This document shows, piece by piece, positions 11,800 to 22,175 of a stretch of DNA of 64,000 nucleotides. The translations under genes and the position numbers were made by a program. The notes below the pieces were generated by a model, which did not search any database, was not told the origin of the DNA, and saw only the letters and a list, made by a program, of their open reading frames with translations. Location: contig CM041197.1 in the NCBI GenBank assembly GCA_023078555.1, positions 2,638,501 to 2,702,500 of the forward strand. Direction: 5' to 3'. Position 1 is the first letter of the stretch. The number at the start of each line of letters is the position of its first letter. Source of the DNA: Ulva prolifera. Lineage: Eukaryota; Chlorophyta; Ulvophyceae; Ulvales; Ulvaceae.

Positions 11800-14653
11800 A
11801 TCCCGACTGGGTGTAAACGTGCCCCGTGATGGGTGTGCCGCATAGCCACGCGCGGCGAACCGCAGCGGTAGTGCCCTGCTGATGCAGGGAGCGGAGCACG
11901 GCTGTTCGAACGACAGCTCAGCAACTGCGGATGCACAATGCTTGTGTTTTGCACTGGGGCGTTGCTGTGGAGCGTTGTATCTGCTGTGTGTGCTGAGTGT
12001 GCTGCGTGCAGCCTTGGATGGCTGCCGGATCGCAGATGGCAGAGCTCTTACACCCGGCATCGAGACATGGTTGTGTGGCAGATCGTCACGATGCCGGGGT
12101 GCAGCATGTTTTGATGTATTCCATAGCTTCTCCCAGGCACGGGCGTGCATGAGGAGTCCCTGCAAGCTGTTTGTGCGGCATGCATGCCGTGTGTGGTGGG
12201 GCTCAGACGTGTTGCCAGCCCTGCATGTGGCCGGGTGTGCACCCCGAGTCTTGAGGACTGCACAGGCGCACGGCTGGGCGTGAGGGTGGCCATCCAGGGA
12301 GTTCAGCGCTTGTGAATGTTTAGGGAATGTCTGCTCCAATGGGGTAGTGATGGGTGCGCAGTGTGGTGCGGATGGCACAGCCACAACATGTAGGCATGGC
12401 TGTCTCGCCTGTGGCGTTTCCATCAGGTCGAGGATGTTGCAGGCAATGGCGGAATCACATGAGGCCCGTTCTGGTCACTGGCCTGCCATCCTCGGAGCAG
12501 TAGAAGCATGTTGCATGCGTGGCGTGCCTTCAGTCCAAATTCTGCACATTATCACGTGAAGCACGTTCGCCACGATGTGGGGCCGCGCCGGCATGCACAG
12601 GGGTGCTAGGCCTGCAGCCCGCTGTGGCGTGGCATGTCGGATTGTGCTTCCAAGGTGATTATTGGGTCGTCTGCTACGTGCTGGCAGACGGTGTAGAGTG
12701 CATGTGGGGATGATCTGGACAGGAGCTGGATGCTGTGTTGGTAGTGCAGCCGTTGTTTATGTACCGCGTAGTGGGTGGCGGCGACGAGGACTGCAGAAGG
12801 TTTCCTGCTACGTGACAGATACATGTTCTTTTGTCTGAGGGTGCGCCCTCTGGGTGTGATGCAGACTGCTCTTCATGCTCCATGACAATATAGATTATGT
12901 GTGGGGTTGGGGGAGGCAAGGATGTTTGTGATGATGATGGCGGATTTGTGTTTTGTGCAGCCGCTGTGTCATGTGTTAGTGCTGCAATGTAAGATCACCT
13001 ATCAGCAGTAAGCACTCCTCATCTGGAGGTGTGGCATGATTGACATGTGTGTCCCTGCCAACACAGCGCGTGTGCCGGGGCCTGAGCATTGCCACATAGG
13101 TGTGCACGTTCGATGCTGCTGTATCACTCTAGCACTGGTGCTTGTGTGCGACAGGGCAGCTGCAGGGCGTGGCAAAGTAACAGCGGTGAAGTTGGATGGC
13201 GTGACACCTGCAACTGCTGTATGGAGGAGAGAGCAGGCGCTGGCTCATCATTGATGGCAGCGTGAGAGCCCCGGTGCGTCAGCACTGGTCACTGAGCTAT
13301 TCCTGCAACGTCTTGTGCACGTGTATCCCTGCAAGTGAAAATCGTATGTAAGCTCTCAACAAATAGGCGTGCAAGCGGCACACCAGATGCAGGCAGAAGG
13401 CGCATGATCACATGCTGTCCCCTCTTGCAATGTTCTTGTGCTTCATGGCATTTGCTGCGACCATAAGTGGGTTTGTCTGGCTATGGCACCCACAGTGCCA
13501 ATGCTGGATGAGAACAAGTCCGGCCATCGACAATACCAAGTACAGTAAACAGTATGTATTTAATGTCTTTTCAATCCAGACTCGCGGACGATCGCAGTAG
13601 CCTGGAAATACAAAGAGGCGTGCTGTACAGTTCTGCAGCCTGCGCAATGCCAGCACCTGTGGCTATCTGCTGACATAGAGCGTCCTGCTGTATGTTGCAT
13701 ACATGTAGCGTCCTGGTGTATGTTGCATCCCGTACACATGGCAAAATGCGTCTGTTCTTGCAGCACCTGTCGATGTGTTGATGTATGCTCGTGATGCGTC
13801 TGCACAGCCCTGACATATGGTTTGCGGAGGCAATCATGGCACAGTCTCATTTGCTGCGATTTCACTTTCCACACCTTCGAACCACGTTGGAAGCGAGATG
13901 TGTGCTTGCAGCATGATGTCACACCTGGCGCCATCAATATCGCCATGATTGCAGTGCACAAACTCTGTGTGCGTACTTGTCTTCTGTTTATTGGGTTGAC
14001 TAGGTCAACGTTGACCCAGTACTACAACACAATGGTGGCCATGGGGGCACGATACAGCCACATGATGATGCAACAAATGCCGATCCCGTCGAACAGACTA
14101 ATTCGCCACGTTTTCACTGCAGGGATTAGCCGTGCTAGCTGAACAGAGTTCGGGCAAGAGCTACAGATGAGATGACCAAAGACAGTCTGACATGGACACG
14201 AACGCGTGACGTGATTGCTCGACAGGGCAGACTCTGAAAAGCCTCGAAACTGGGAGGTGAACAGTCTCGAAACTAGGAGGAAGTCTCGACACCAGGGGAC
14301 TACATGTACATGGTGCGCTGCTGTAGCAGCCCTGCTGCCGCCTTTGAGCTATCACAGTGAGGTGACGAGCGACTCGTGGGCACTCGGCAGGTGCGGCTCT
14401 AAAACAACACTTCCCCCCGCTCGCTCCCGAGATCGATCGGTGCATAATGAGTGATGACTACTCGAGGTAGTTTCTCGTGGTGGACTTCTCATGGTAATAA
14501 AGGGCCACCTCAAGAGAACACAGCCATGTGCCTAGATGCTGGTGCAGGCACACCGCAGTTGTCCAGCCACTCAGCTACACAGACATCCTACTGAACAGGC
14601 CCTAGAAGACGGCTTCATCCTCTAGCCTTTGTGTGGCGCTATGCAGCAGCATA
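11800..14653. other. Long spacer, no recognised gene
   Basis: No family-level similarity and no consistent exon chain were found. A possible plus-strand exon (about 14022-14142, YYNTMVAMGARYSHMMMQQ) follows an acceptor-like GTTGACCCAG and is Met-rich like the upstream gene, but it could not be linked. A 22-bp direct duplication lies at 13679-13728. TGTAA at 11812-11816 is a possible polyadenylation signal of the upstream gene, though very close to its stop. Confidence 0.4.
13679..13728. repeat. 22-bp direct duplication, 28-bp period
   Basis: AGCGTCCTGCTGTATGTTGC at 13679 recurs at 13707 with one mismatch (G for the second C after CCT). Both copies extend into CAT, giving two 22-bp copies at 13679-13700 and 13707-13728. 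It looks like a recent local duplication in non-coding DNA. Confidence 0.8.
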
Positions 14654-14848
14654 TCATGCTGGGGGTGTTTGACTGGGCTGTGCGGCGGGCTGGGTGCTCC
14701 TGTTTGGGCACTCCTGTTCAGGACAAGGCGTGCTGTCGCCTTCATATAAGCCGCCGCATCGAAGACACACTCCCACTTGCTTTCTTTGAGAGGTTGCCAC
14801 GTACTGATCCACATACTTGGCGCCAAAATATGAAGCCAGCATGAAGAA
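14654..14848 (-). CDS. Terminal exon of a small zinc-ribbon-like protein
   Basis: After a strong acceptor (CACTGTCGTGCAG), 14848-14654 encodes 64 residues and a stop. It holds a helical start (FFMLASYFGAKYVDQYVA), a Cys cluster CLRCGGLYEGDSTPCPEQEC that could bind zinc (CxxC with a later CxxxxC), and a Pro/Gln tail. Upstream exons should lie above 14870 on the minus strand but were not found. The pattern of helix then short Cys-rich ribbon is suggestive only; no family named. Confidence 0.4.
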   Translation of the reverse strand, partial: FFMLASYFGAKYVDQYVATSQRKQVGVCLRCGGLYEGDSTPCPEQECPNRSTQPAAQPSQTPPA

Positions 14849-16525
14849 CTGCACGACAGTGACGGCTGATTCGGCAGCGCTGCTTCACCTGATGCCGCAG
14901 CTGGACTGCTACAAACGCACCACATGTTTGGCCATGTGAGCAGACCATGGATGAGCTATCGTGGAGATAAATTTCTGGATCGATATCTCGAGGCTGTCAT
15001 GGTTTCTGACACCGATGTAAGGGAATCCCCTGCTGGCCGGCACAGAACAAGGCTAGTGTCAATGACATCATAAGCAACGACAACAACACCAACGCACCGA
15101 AAATGCTAAGCCAGCTATTTGGTCCAGTGTCCACTCTGGAGCGGCTTCAACCATGGCCTGCACTGATGTTGCGAGTCAGTTTTGGCCACGCTACATATGG
15201 CAGCGACTGTGACGTTAACAACTGGCATCGCAAACGTAGCATAATAGATCAACCGTGGTATGAATAAAGGCGCAGTTCCACATCGGCCCTGTTGATGGCA
15301 GCGTCATCGCGGCGGTCTCACCGCATCACATTCAAAAGGCCCAGAGGTGAAGTGAGCCGGGTGCAGGAGTCGGCGTGCATACCGTCGTGACTACATAGCG
15401 ACGCCTTGAATAACGAAGTTGGTCGTGGGAATTCCATGTTTCGGGAGTTTGCGTTTTGCGAGCTGCCACTGCACGTGGCAACCTCGTCACTTTCCGAGTT
15501 CTATCTTGTCTAGCAAGCGAAACCACCGCAGGTCGGCCTTGGCATGCACAGTCGCTTTGTACTTTCATTCTGGCTGAACGTGGCGGATGGTTGCTGGAGC
15601 GATTCAGCTCATCACAGGGGAGGCAACATTGATTTTGTACGGCCGGAACCTGAGGCAACTCAACAGCAATAAGGAATTCGATCAGCCTGTGAAAATGATT
15701 TCGAGCACTGATTTTTTCGTTGATCATTCGGAGCATCATTTGCACGTAGTCTTATGTGCAGACAACGCGATGCATCTAGATGGGTGGGGCACCCATGGTG
15801 CACCTCCATGGATCGGCCGTTGTAGTCAGCTGTGGCGGTACGGTACCCGTATCTTGAATATCTACATAGAGACACAGTGACCCTCTGATGCATTATTGCT
15901 TCAATAGTCAATCGTATCAATAGTATTGGTGCAGAGCCACAGGTGGGATTTACAGGATGAGATGATACATGCAATGTGTTTGTGGGCTGCTGTGTGGGCT
16001 GTCTCCTCATGGGCTGCTGAGGCTAAAGCAGCCATTGGCATGATTTGACTCCATGTGTAATCATGTGCTATTGTGGAAATGGGAGGCTGCCGTGGACACA
16101 TTGCCGCGGACACACCTGAAACATGGAATGCTGCCTTCACCCACAAAGCCTGACCGATCAGCTGACTGGGTGTAAGCAGTCCTGTGACTGTGGCGTTCAG
16201 CGATACAACGTTTAATTGCTGAGAGGAAGAGCGGAATGGCGATCATATTTCAGAGGTACAATATTGCGTGCCTCATGCAATGCTATGATCAAGGCGTACA
16301 ACCGCCTACGTGGCTAACGTGCAGGCTCACGAGAGCATGTGCAGCAGCTGCACACCAGCGCAACGAACACGCCACTGGTGCGCGACCTGCAGTTAGCGGT
16401 ACAGCACGAAAGTTATCTTGCATTAACACGGACGCCAGCTTGCTGCTGTACTGTCGAGAACGACATTCAGAATTCCGCCTGAAGCTGCCTAAGGCCTGCC
16501 CGATTGACATACACTTTGATAAAAC
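14849..16525. other. Spacer upstream of the ADP-ribosylglycohydrolase gene
   Basis: Overlapping open frames on both strands around 15332-15880 both look weakly protein-like, and I cannot choose between them. The remainder shows nothing. The promoter of the plus-strand gene at 16526 and the 5' exons of the zinc-ribbon gene probably lie here. Confidence 0.35.
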
Positions 16526-19500
16526 ATGGCTGTCCTTGATGCGGCTCTCATCGACCGCATTCGCGGTTGCCTATGGGGTGAGATACTACAGGCTTCACTG
16601 AACGAGTTGCAGAGCCCTCGTGATGTTGCCCCTGATTGATCGTAGAGAGGACACCCGACTACATAATAAATATGAATGTGAAGCTGTGCAGGAGTATTCA
16701 TCGCGGATGCCATGGCAATGCCGGTGCACTGGTTTTACAACCCCCGAGACATCGTGCAGATGTTTGGCAAAGTCACAAAGTGCGTCCAGACGCTCTACAC
16801 AGGAATGGGCGGAAGTATCTCACAATCATAAATCAAGTACAGACCAAGTGCCAAACGATCATGCGAACTGCGCCATCCATTCGCCTGCCGATGCCCTGCG
16901 CCTGCACGCAGGCTCATCAATCGCTTCCAGTCACCGGGAGACACATGCCTGCATCGAAAGCTCAGCGTTCTCGCATAGAATGTACACTAACAGTGCCTGT
17001 AATCGCTGTCTCGCTCGCAGCCCCGACCACCGATCCCAGCACGGCCATGCAGTGAAACGAGCTTCACCCGTGGCAACAGGTGCACTTGATGTCGACGTAA
17101 ATCGCACACAGCCTGCTGAAGCGCTGCTCTCGGGCAATGCGGAACCTTCCAACGCTCAGCAATTCGTTCGAGATGTGATATCCGCACAGGCGTCCGTAGT
17201 TTCAATCAACTACGTTACTTTCATAAGGCTTGCAACACTCTGCCTTGCATGTGCGTGGGGCCGTGGTACAGACGCCACCGACATGAGGCATGTGTGTGGT
17301 GCTGGGATAGAGGCAGGCAACAGACTTTATGCTAGTGGCTTAATCTGCTAGTTTAGCCAGGAGAAGGATTTGTGCGCTGCGTCTGGTCGAGTGCCAAACT
17401 TGTTTATATGTGTCCGCCCCCGTGCGATGTAGGCGTATGGTGTCCTCAGGCCAACCCTGCCTGTGAGGCATGACACCCGACTTGGCGGCATTTCCTCTGA
17501 CTTTGTGTTCCTCTTTGGCCCCCCAAGTATCTATACCCTGACCCCCTTGGCTGGCCACATGCACCAATCTCATGACATCCTCGACTGTCACAGCCTGAGA
17601 GGATGGGGGCGTCCCTAAAGCCCATGTCCGCACCTGCCGCTGCCACCTGCAGGTATGAACCGGCGCCAGCGACGCACCCGAGCAGCATCATGGCGCTGAG
17701 CAACACCGGTGGCCACGGCCGCGGCGGCCAGCAGGGCTCCATCATCGGCGACGTCATCAACCACGGCAAGAAGCAGTTCTGGGGTGTCAAGGGCATGCAT
17801 TACCACCAGGGCATGGCTGCAGGCGACAACACCCTGAATGCGCTCTGCGCCCGGTGCGGCCCCCGCGTTGCCCCCCTTGCTGGCGCCTCTCCTTTGCAGA
17901 TTCTCTCCTGGCGACAACATGCAGTTGCTCACACTCTCCAGGCCTGATAGCTCTGCCAGGCATTCAATCACAATCACACGCATCTCCCGCCAACGTTCCG
18001 CAGATCAACGCGCAGGCAATGGATCACTTTCAAACAGAAAACAATTCAGGCACGATTGGGCGGACATCGCGGCCGGACACAGCTGGTAAGGGCTACATAC
18101 CCAAGGCAGGATACATCTGCGAGGCTGCCAGCATGCCAGAAACAACAGAGGGAATCAGGTAGTCTGGCGAGATGTCACGAACGGCAGCAATCAGGTGCAG
18201 GGGGAGCCCCCAACCGGCGCGATGTCTGTGACGTCACGACTCGGGTGCAGGGTGGTGCTGCGCAGCATAGCGGGCAGCGGCGGGCAGTACTCGCGGGAGC
18301 GCTTCCTGCGGGACTACGTGGCCTTCATGACGACCCCCGGCAGCCACGGCGACACGTATGCCGAGTCCTTCCACCGGGACTTCTTCGCGAACTTCGCCAA
18401 GGGCGTGCGGCCGGAGGAGTGCGCGCGCGGCACCGAGGGCCACAACACCGCCTCCATCGGCGGCTTCGTGGTGCGCCCCGCTGCGCACGCGCGCATGCCT
18501 GCTCCTGCAGCCGAATGTCATCTCCAGCGGCCTCGTGGTGTGTTGTGCAGGGGGCGTTCCCGTGTGTGCCACAGCTTGCTTTGATGCAGCTTCTGTGTCA
18601 CAAGGACAAAGGCGAAGCAGCAGGCGGCTGTTGTGTGGGTCATGGCGCTTGTTTCTTCAGGCTGTGCTGTGAACAGTGAACACGGACTTGAGAACAGCCG
18701 TCCGACTGTGTTCTCGGCGCGGTGCAGATGCTGCCACCAGTCATTGCGGCGACTTTCGCGCGCGGCAGCGACGCCGCCGCCGCGCAGGCCGCCGCGCTGG
18801 AGCACCTCTCCACCACGCATGAGTCCGCGGAGCTCGCACGGGCTGCCCGCGCCTTCACTGGCCTGCTGTGTGACATGCTGGCCGGGCAGCCCGTGGAGGG
18901 CGCGGTGGCGCGCGCCGGGCTGGCCGCGGACCCCGCCGTGGCCGACCTCGAGGCAGTCTACCAGCGGCACGGCCCCGCGTGCTACATCGACTCGTCGTTC
19001 CCAGTTGCAGCGCACTTCCTAACCAAGTGCGCCCCCCTCCTGCGCCTGGCGGGACTTGAGAAGATGTGCAGTATACGCACTCGTGGTAGCATGCGGGCGC
19101 GTGCGTGAGGAGGAGGCATCTGGACGTGCATGCGTGGTGGCACTGCATGTGACGCCGCGATGATGGTTGTGTGTGGCAGCAGATGAGACTCGCTGGTGTG
19201 CGTGTTTGAAGTGGGGCTGCCAGAATTGTCTGGACGGCCGCTCCAGCAGGGCGCTGTTGGCCTTCGCACCACCTCGATGTTGATTGATTGTGTGTCGCTC
19301 GCTGTATGCTGTTGAGACCTGCGCGACCGTCACGTAGCCTGCACCACTTGCGTGGGTTGTGGCCTCGCGATGTGCCTAGGACTTGCTGTCATTTGAATTG
19401 ATCGGCTTGAGCTGTTGGCGTGTGTGGGTGGTTATGACCATGCATCACCGCCGCCAGCCGTGGGCTTTGTAGCGGGCTCACTGGACTGCCTTCGAGGCGC

Positions 19501-20034
19501 TGCAAGGGTTCGCTCGCTTGGACTTTCAGAGCTCAGGGGTCCAATGTGTTAAGCTGTCTGTAGAGACGTCTGCATCACACTGTTCTGTGGCAGGCTCAGG
19601 GGCTTGCAAGCTCCGTGCCAATGTTGATGTGCCTCCTGCATCATTGCACTGTGTTTCTGGGTCAGTGCCTGTGTACTGTGGCCCACTTTTAGGGCAACGG
19701 GCAGTCATACAGAAATTGTGTGGCGGTGGCGGTCCACAGGCACCGTGAAACTGGCAGAGTCTGAGGCAGCGCTCACGCTGTTGTTGCCGTGGGATTCTGT
19801 GCTCGAGGATGTGTATCGGTGTGCAGGTACCAGGATGATTTTGAGGGCGGGGTGCTGGCAAACACCAACGTCGGGGGTGAGAACTGCCACCGAGGTGCAG
19901 CTGTAGGGGCTCTCCTGGGGGCACACGTTGGAGAGGAACGCATCCCGCAGTGGATGAAGGACGGCCTCAGTGACTCAACAGAGATCAAGGCCGAGATTGA
20001 TGCGTTCGTGGCCGCACTTCAGGCAGATGTTTAG
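16526..20034 (+). CDS. ADP-ribosylglycohydrolase (ARH/DraG/J1-crystallin) family protein, six exons
   Basis: Exons 16526-16577, 16692-16779, 17653-17853, 18251-18470, 18728-19026 and 19827-20034 give 355 residues; every junction phase agrees (1, 2, 2, 0, 2). The fold is the all-helical ARH family, whose founding members remove ADP-ribose from proteins using two Mg2+ ions. Seen in order: RIRGCLWGVFIADAMAMP at the N terminus (the GDALG-like segment), IIGDVINHGKKQFW, HYHQGMAAGDNTLNA, YVAFMTTPGSHGDTYAE, EGHNTASIGGFVMLPPV and, near the end, ANTNVGGENCHRGAAVGALL. The last replaces the canonical acidic GGDxD metal site with GGENCHR, so hydrolase activity is doubtful; this branch may bind or process another substrate. 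The short first exon and phase-consistent second exon fix the start at 16526. Confidence 0.88.
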
Positions 20035-20714
20035 CATTTGAGGCACATGCCACCACCGGTGCCTGGTCGTGCACGCCAGCTTTGCTGAAACGTATCCATA
20101 GCGTCAGACAGACAGCGCATGCGTACTGCAAGAGTCTGGCACTGAATTGGGTGTGCACGTTTCTGATATGTGATGATGATTGTGGCTTCAATGCTGTGCA
20201 ACGGCAAATTACCCTGCTTTTGGCGACTGGCATGACATGCAACTCTGTATTGCAGTGGATGTGAGCGACAAGATATTTTCACATTCCATTGTCTGTCGAA
20301 GTGTGAATCTTTACTCCGGCTTTTCAATCAACGCATAACATGTGTTCATGTGGTTTGTCATGTAACCCAACTTTCTGACATTTCTAACTTCGCGCAGTAT
20401 TCCCATAATGGACCAAAATTTACAAGACATTCCAGTGTTCCCAGAGATCAATAACGTTGGTCGATGTATTTGCAGACATGTTAGCACGAGGTAGCCCTGA
20501 AGACACTGGATTCCTGAGACAGACATGCATCTTCATATGAGTTTGTACATGCAGTAATCTGAGCTCGTCGTCATGAAATGATAGTGATGGGTCCATTGTT
20601 GATCGTGAGGATGCATCAAGGGTTACTGGGAGAGCTGTCAGCAGTTACACCATGCCTACATGACGGATTGTCCGGAACAGCTCTGACGACGCGGAGTTAG
20701 GCGAGTTCGTGAAT
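20035..20714. other. Convergent 3' spacer
   Basis: Lies between the stops of the ADP-ribosylglycohydrolase gene (+) and the P2 gene (-). No coding sequence seen. It should hold both 3' UTRs. Confidence 0.5.
20645..20649 (-). terminator. Candidate TGTAA polyadenylation signal for the P2 gene
   Basis: TGTAA on the minus strand, about 66 nt past the P2 stop codon. TGTAA is the usual near-upstream polyadenylation signal in chlorophyte algae (established). Assignment here rests on position only. Confidence 0.35.
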
Positions 20715-21366
20715 TTAGTCGAAGAGATCAAAGCCCATGTCCTGCACATCAGAGAAGATCGATGTCAGCCAATGGGCCAACGGGTGTGCAAAAACAGGCA
20801 GACATTCACACAAGCAGCTTTAAGAAATAATGATTGAATTGTAAGAGCCGGATCATGCTGAATTATCTTAATGGTGGCAGCACAGGCGGGACAGCTGCAC
20901 ACCTCATCCTCGGACTCCTCCTCCTTCTTCTCCTCAGCAGCAGGAGCAGCGGCACCACCGCCACCGCCACCACCACCACCACCAGCGGCTGGAGCGGCAC
21001 CGCCAGCAGGCATGGATGCGAGCTTACCGCGTCCAGCTTGGAGGAGCTCGTCCAGGCTCTTGCCTTCCACCTCGCTCAGGAATGCAGAGACGCGATCTCC
21101 CTCGACAGAGACTCCGCCTGAACAGATTATTGCATCAAAGATGACTTTGAAATGACTGTCGAGGTTGGCGTGTTATTGTCGACAAGTGGTAGCGTACCGG
21201 CCTGGCAAATTTTCTCAATGTCGGCTGCGGAAGGGGAGGCATTTCCGCCGAGAACAGCCTGCACAGAAATTCACATCACATATACTTCTTGTCACCTAAG
21301 CTGTTGGGCTTGACACCATTGAAAGAGCGCAGGACGCACCAGCAAGTAAGCGGAGACCACACGCAT
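20715..21366 (-). CDS. RPLP2: 60S acidic ribosomal protein P2, four exons
   Basis: Exons 21366-21340, 21258-21198, 21117-20903 and 20741-20715 give 109 residues, the usual P2 length; phases 0, 1 and 0 agree. Protein: MRVVSAYLL, AVLGGNASPSAADIEKIC, a helical dimerisation domain, an Ala/Gly hinge with a run of ten Gly, an acidic EEKKEEESEDE block, and DMGFDLFD at the C terminus, the conserved tail that contacts elongation factors and ribosome-inactivating toxins. P2 pairs with P1 on P0 to form the ribosomal stalk in the cytosol. The conserved tail sits alone in a 27-nt last exon, and the start sits in a 27-nt first exon. Confidence 0.97.
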
Positions 21367-22175
21367 CTTATGAGTGTGTCCAACTTTAACCGCAACGAAA
21401 CAAGAACAGAAAAGAGAGGCACTTTCAATCTCTGCAGAGTTGTTTACCCGGGCCGATGTTTGCGACAGACCAGGCAGTGGTACGATGTCGCGCCTGACGC
21501 CGCCGATACAAGAACATTCTGATCTATGGCGCAGATGCTTCTACGCGCCGTGCGACTCATGCATACGTGGAATGTGGCGTAAATCAACCTGTACGTGTCT
21601 ACGAAATATAAGGCAGCGCACTGCTGTGCACGTCCAATTGGTGTAGTGACAGCTCCAAAATGTGGGGACCATCGTGCTGCTGGCGGTGACTTTGTAAATT
21701 TTGTTCATCATGTAAACTTGTAGCTTGTGACAAGAGATGCGCGTGCGAGGCCATGCACAAAGTCAAAGCAAGCGCATGTGGCTCTTCAACTGCAGATTTT
21801 CACTGTCGCTCAAATGAAGGTCAAATCCATGTCTGTAATGTCTCGAAAGTACGCGAGCTCAGATGTGTGCACGCGGCCGGCCCCAGCGCGCAAAACGCCT
21901 GGACGACCGACACGATATGCATGCCATGTGCGGACACAAGTGCTTGCTCTTCGCTGCACGCACAAGGCAGCGCTGTGGACATCGAGTGAGGCAAAATCAA
22001 ATTAGAGTCTATGATTTGCTTGGCAGATTCGACCTTGCACCATCTGCGCCGTACACACTGTTTGACGCGTTCCTACATGCTTGACAGGACCAGCGTCGAA
22101 GAAGGCTGACAGCCTGATAGGGTATACAATCAGGAAAGCTACGTCTGATTCATATATTTTTGGTTCCCAGTAGGC
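21367..22175. other. Divergent promoter region between P2 and the ammonium transporter
   Basis: About 800 bp between two start codons pointing away from each other. No consistent exon found on either strand. It should hold both promoters and 5' UTRs; no specific motif can be assigned. Confidence 0.45.

Noticed and set aside
16620-17351. 243-codon plus-strand open frame
   Set aside because: It overlaps exon 2 of the ADP-ribosylglycohydrolase gene in another frame and runs through the next intron; no conserved content.
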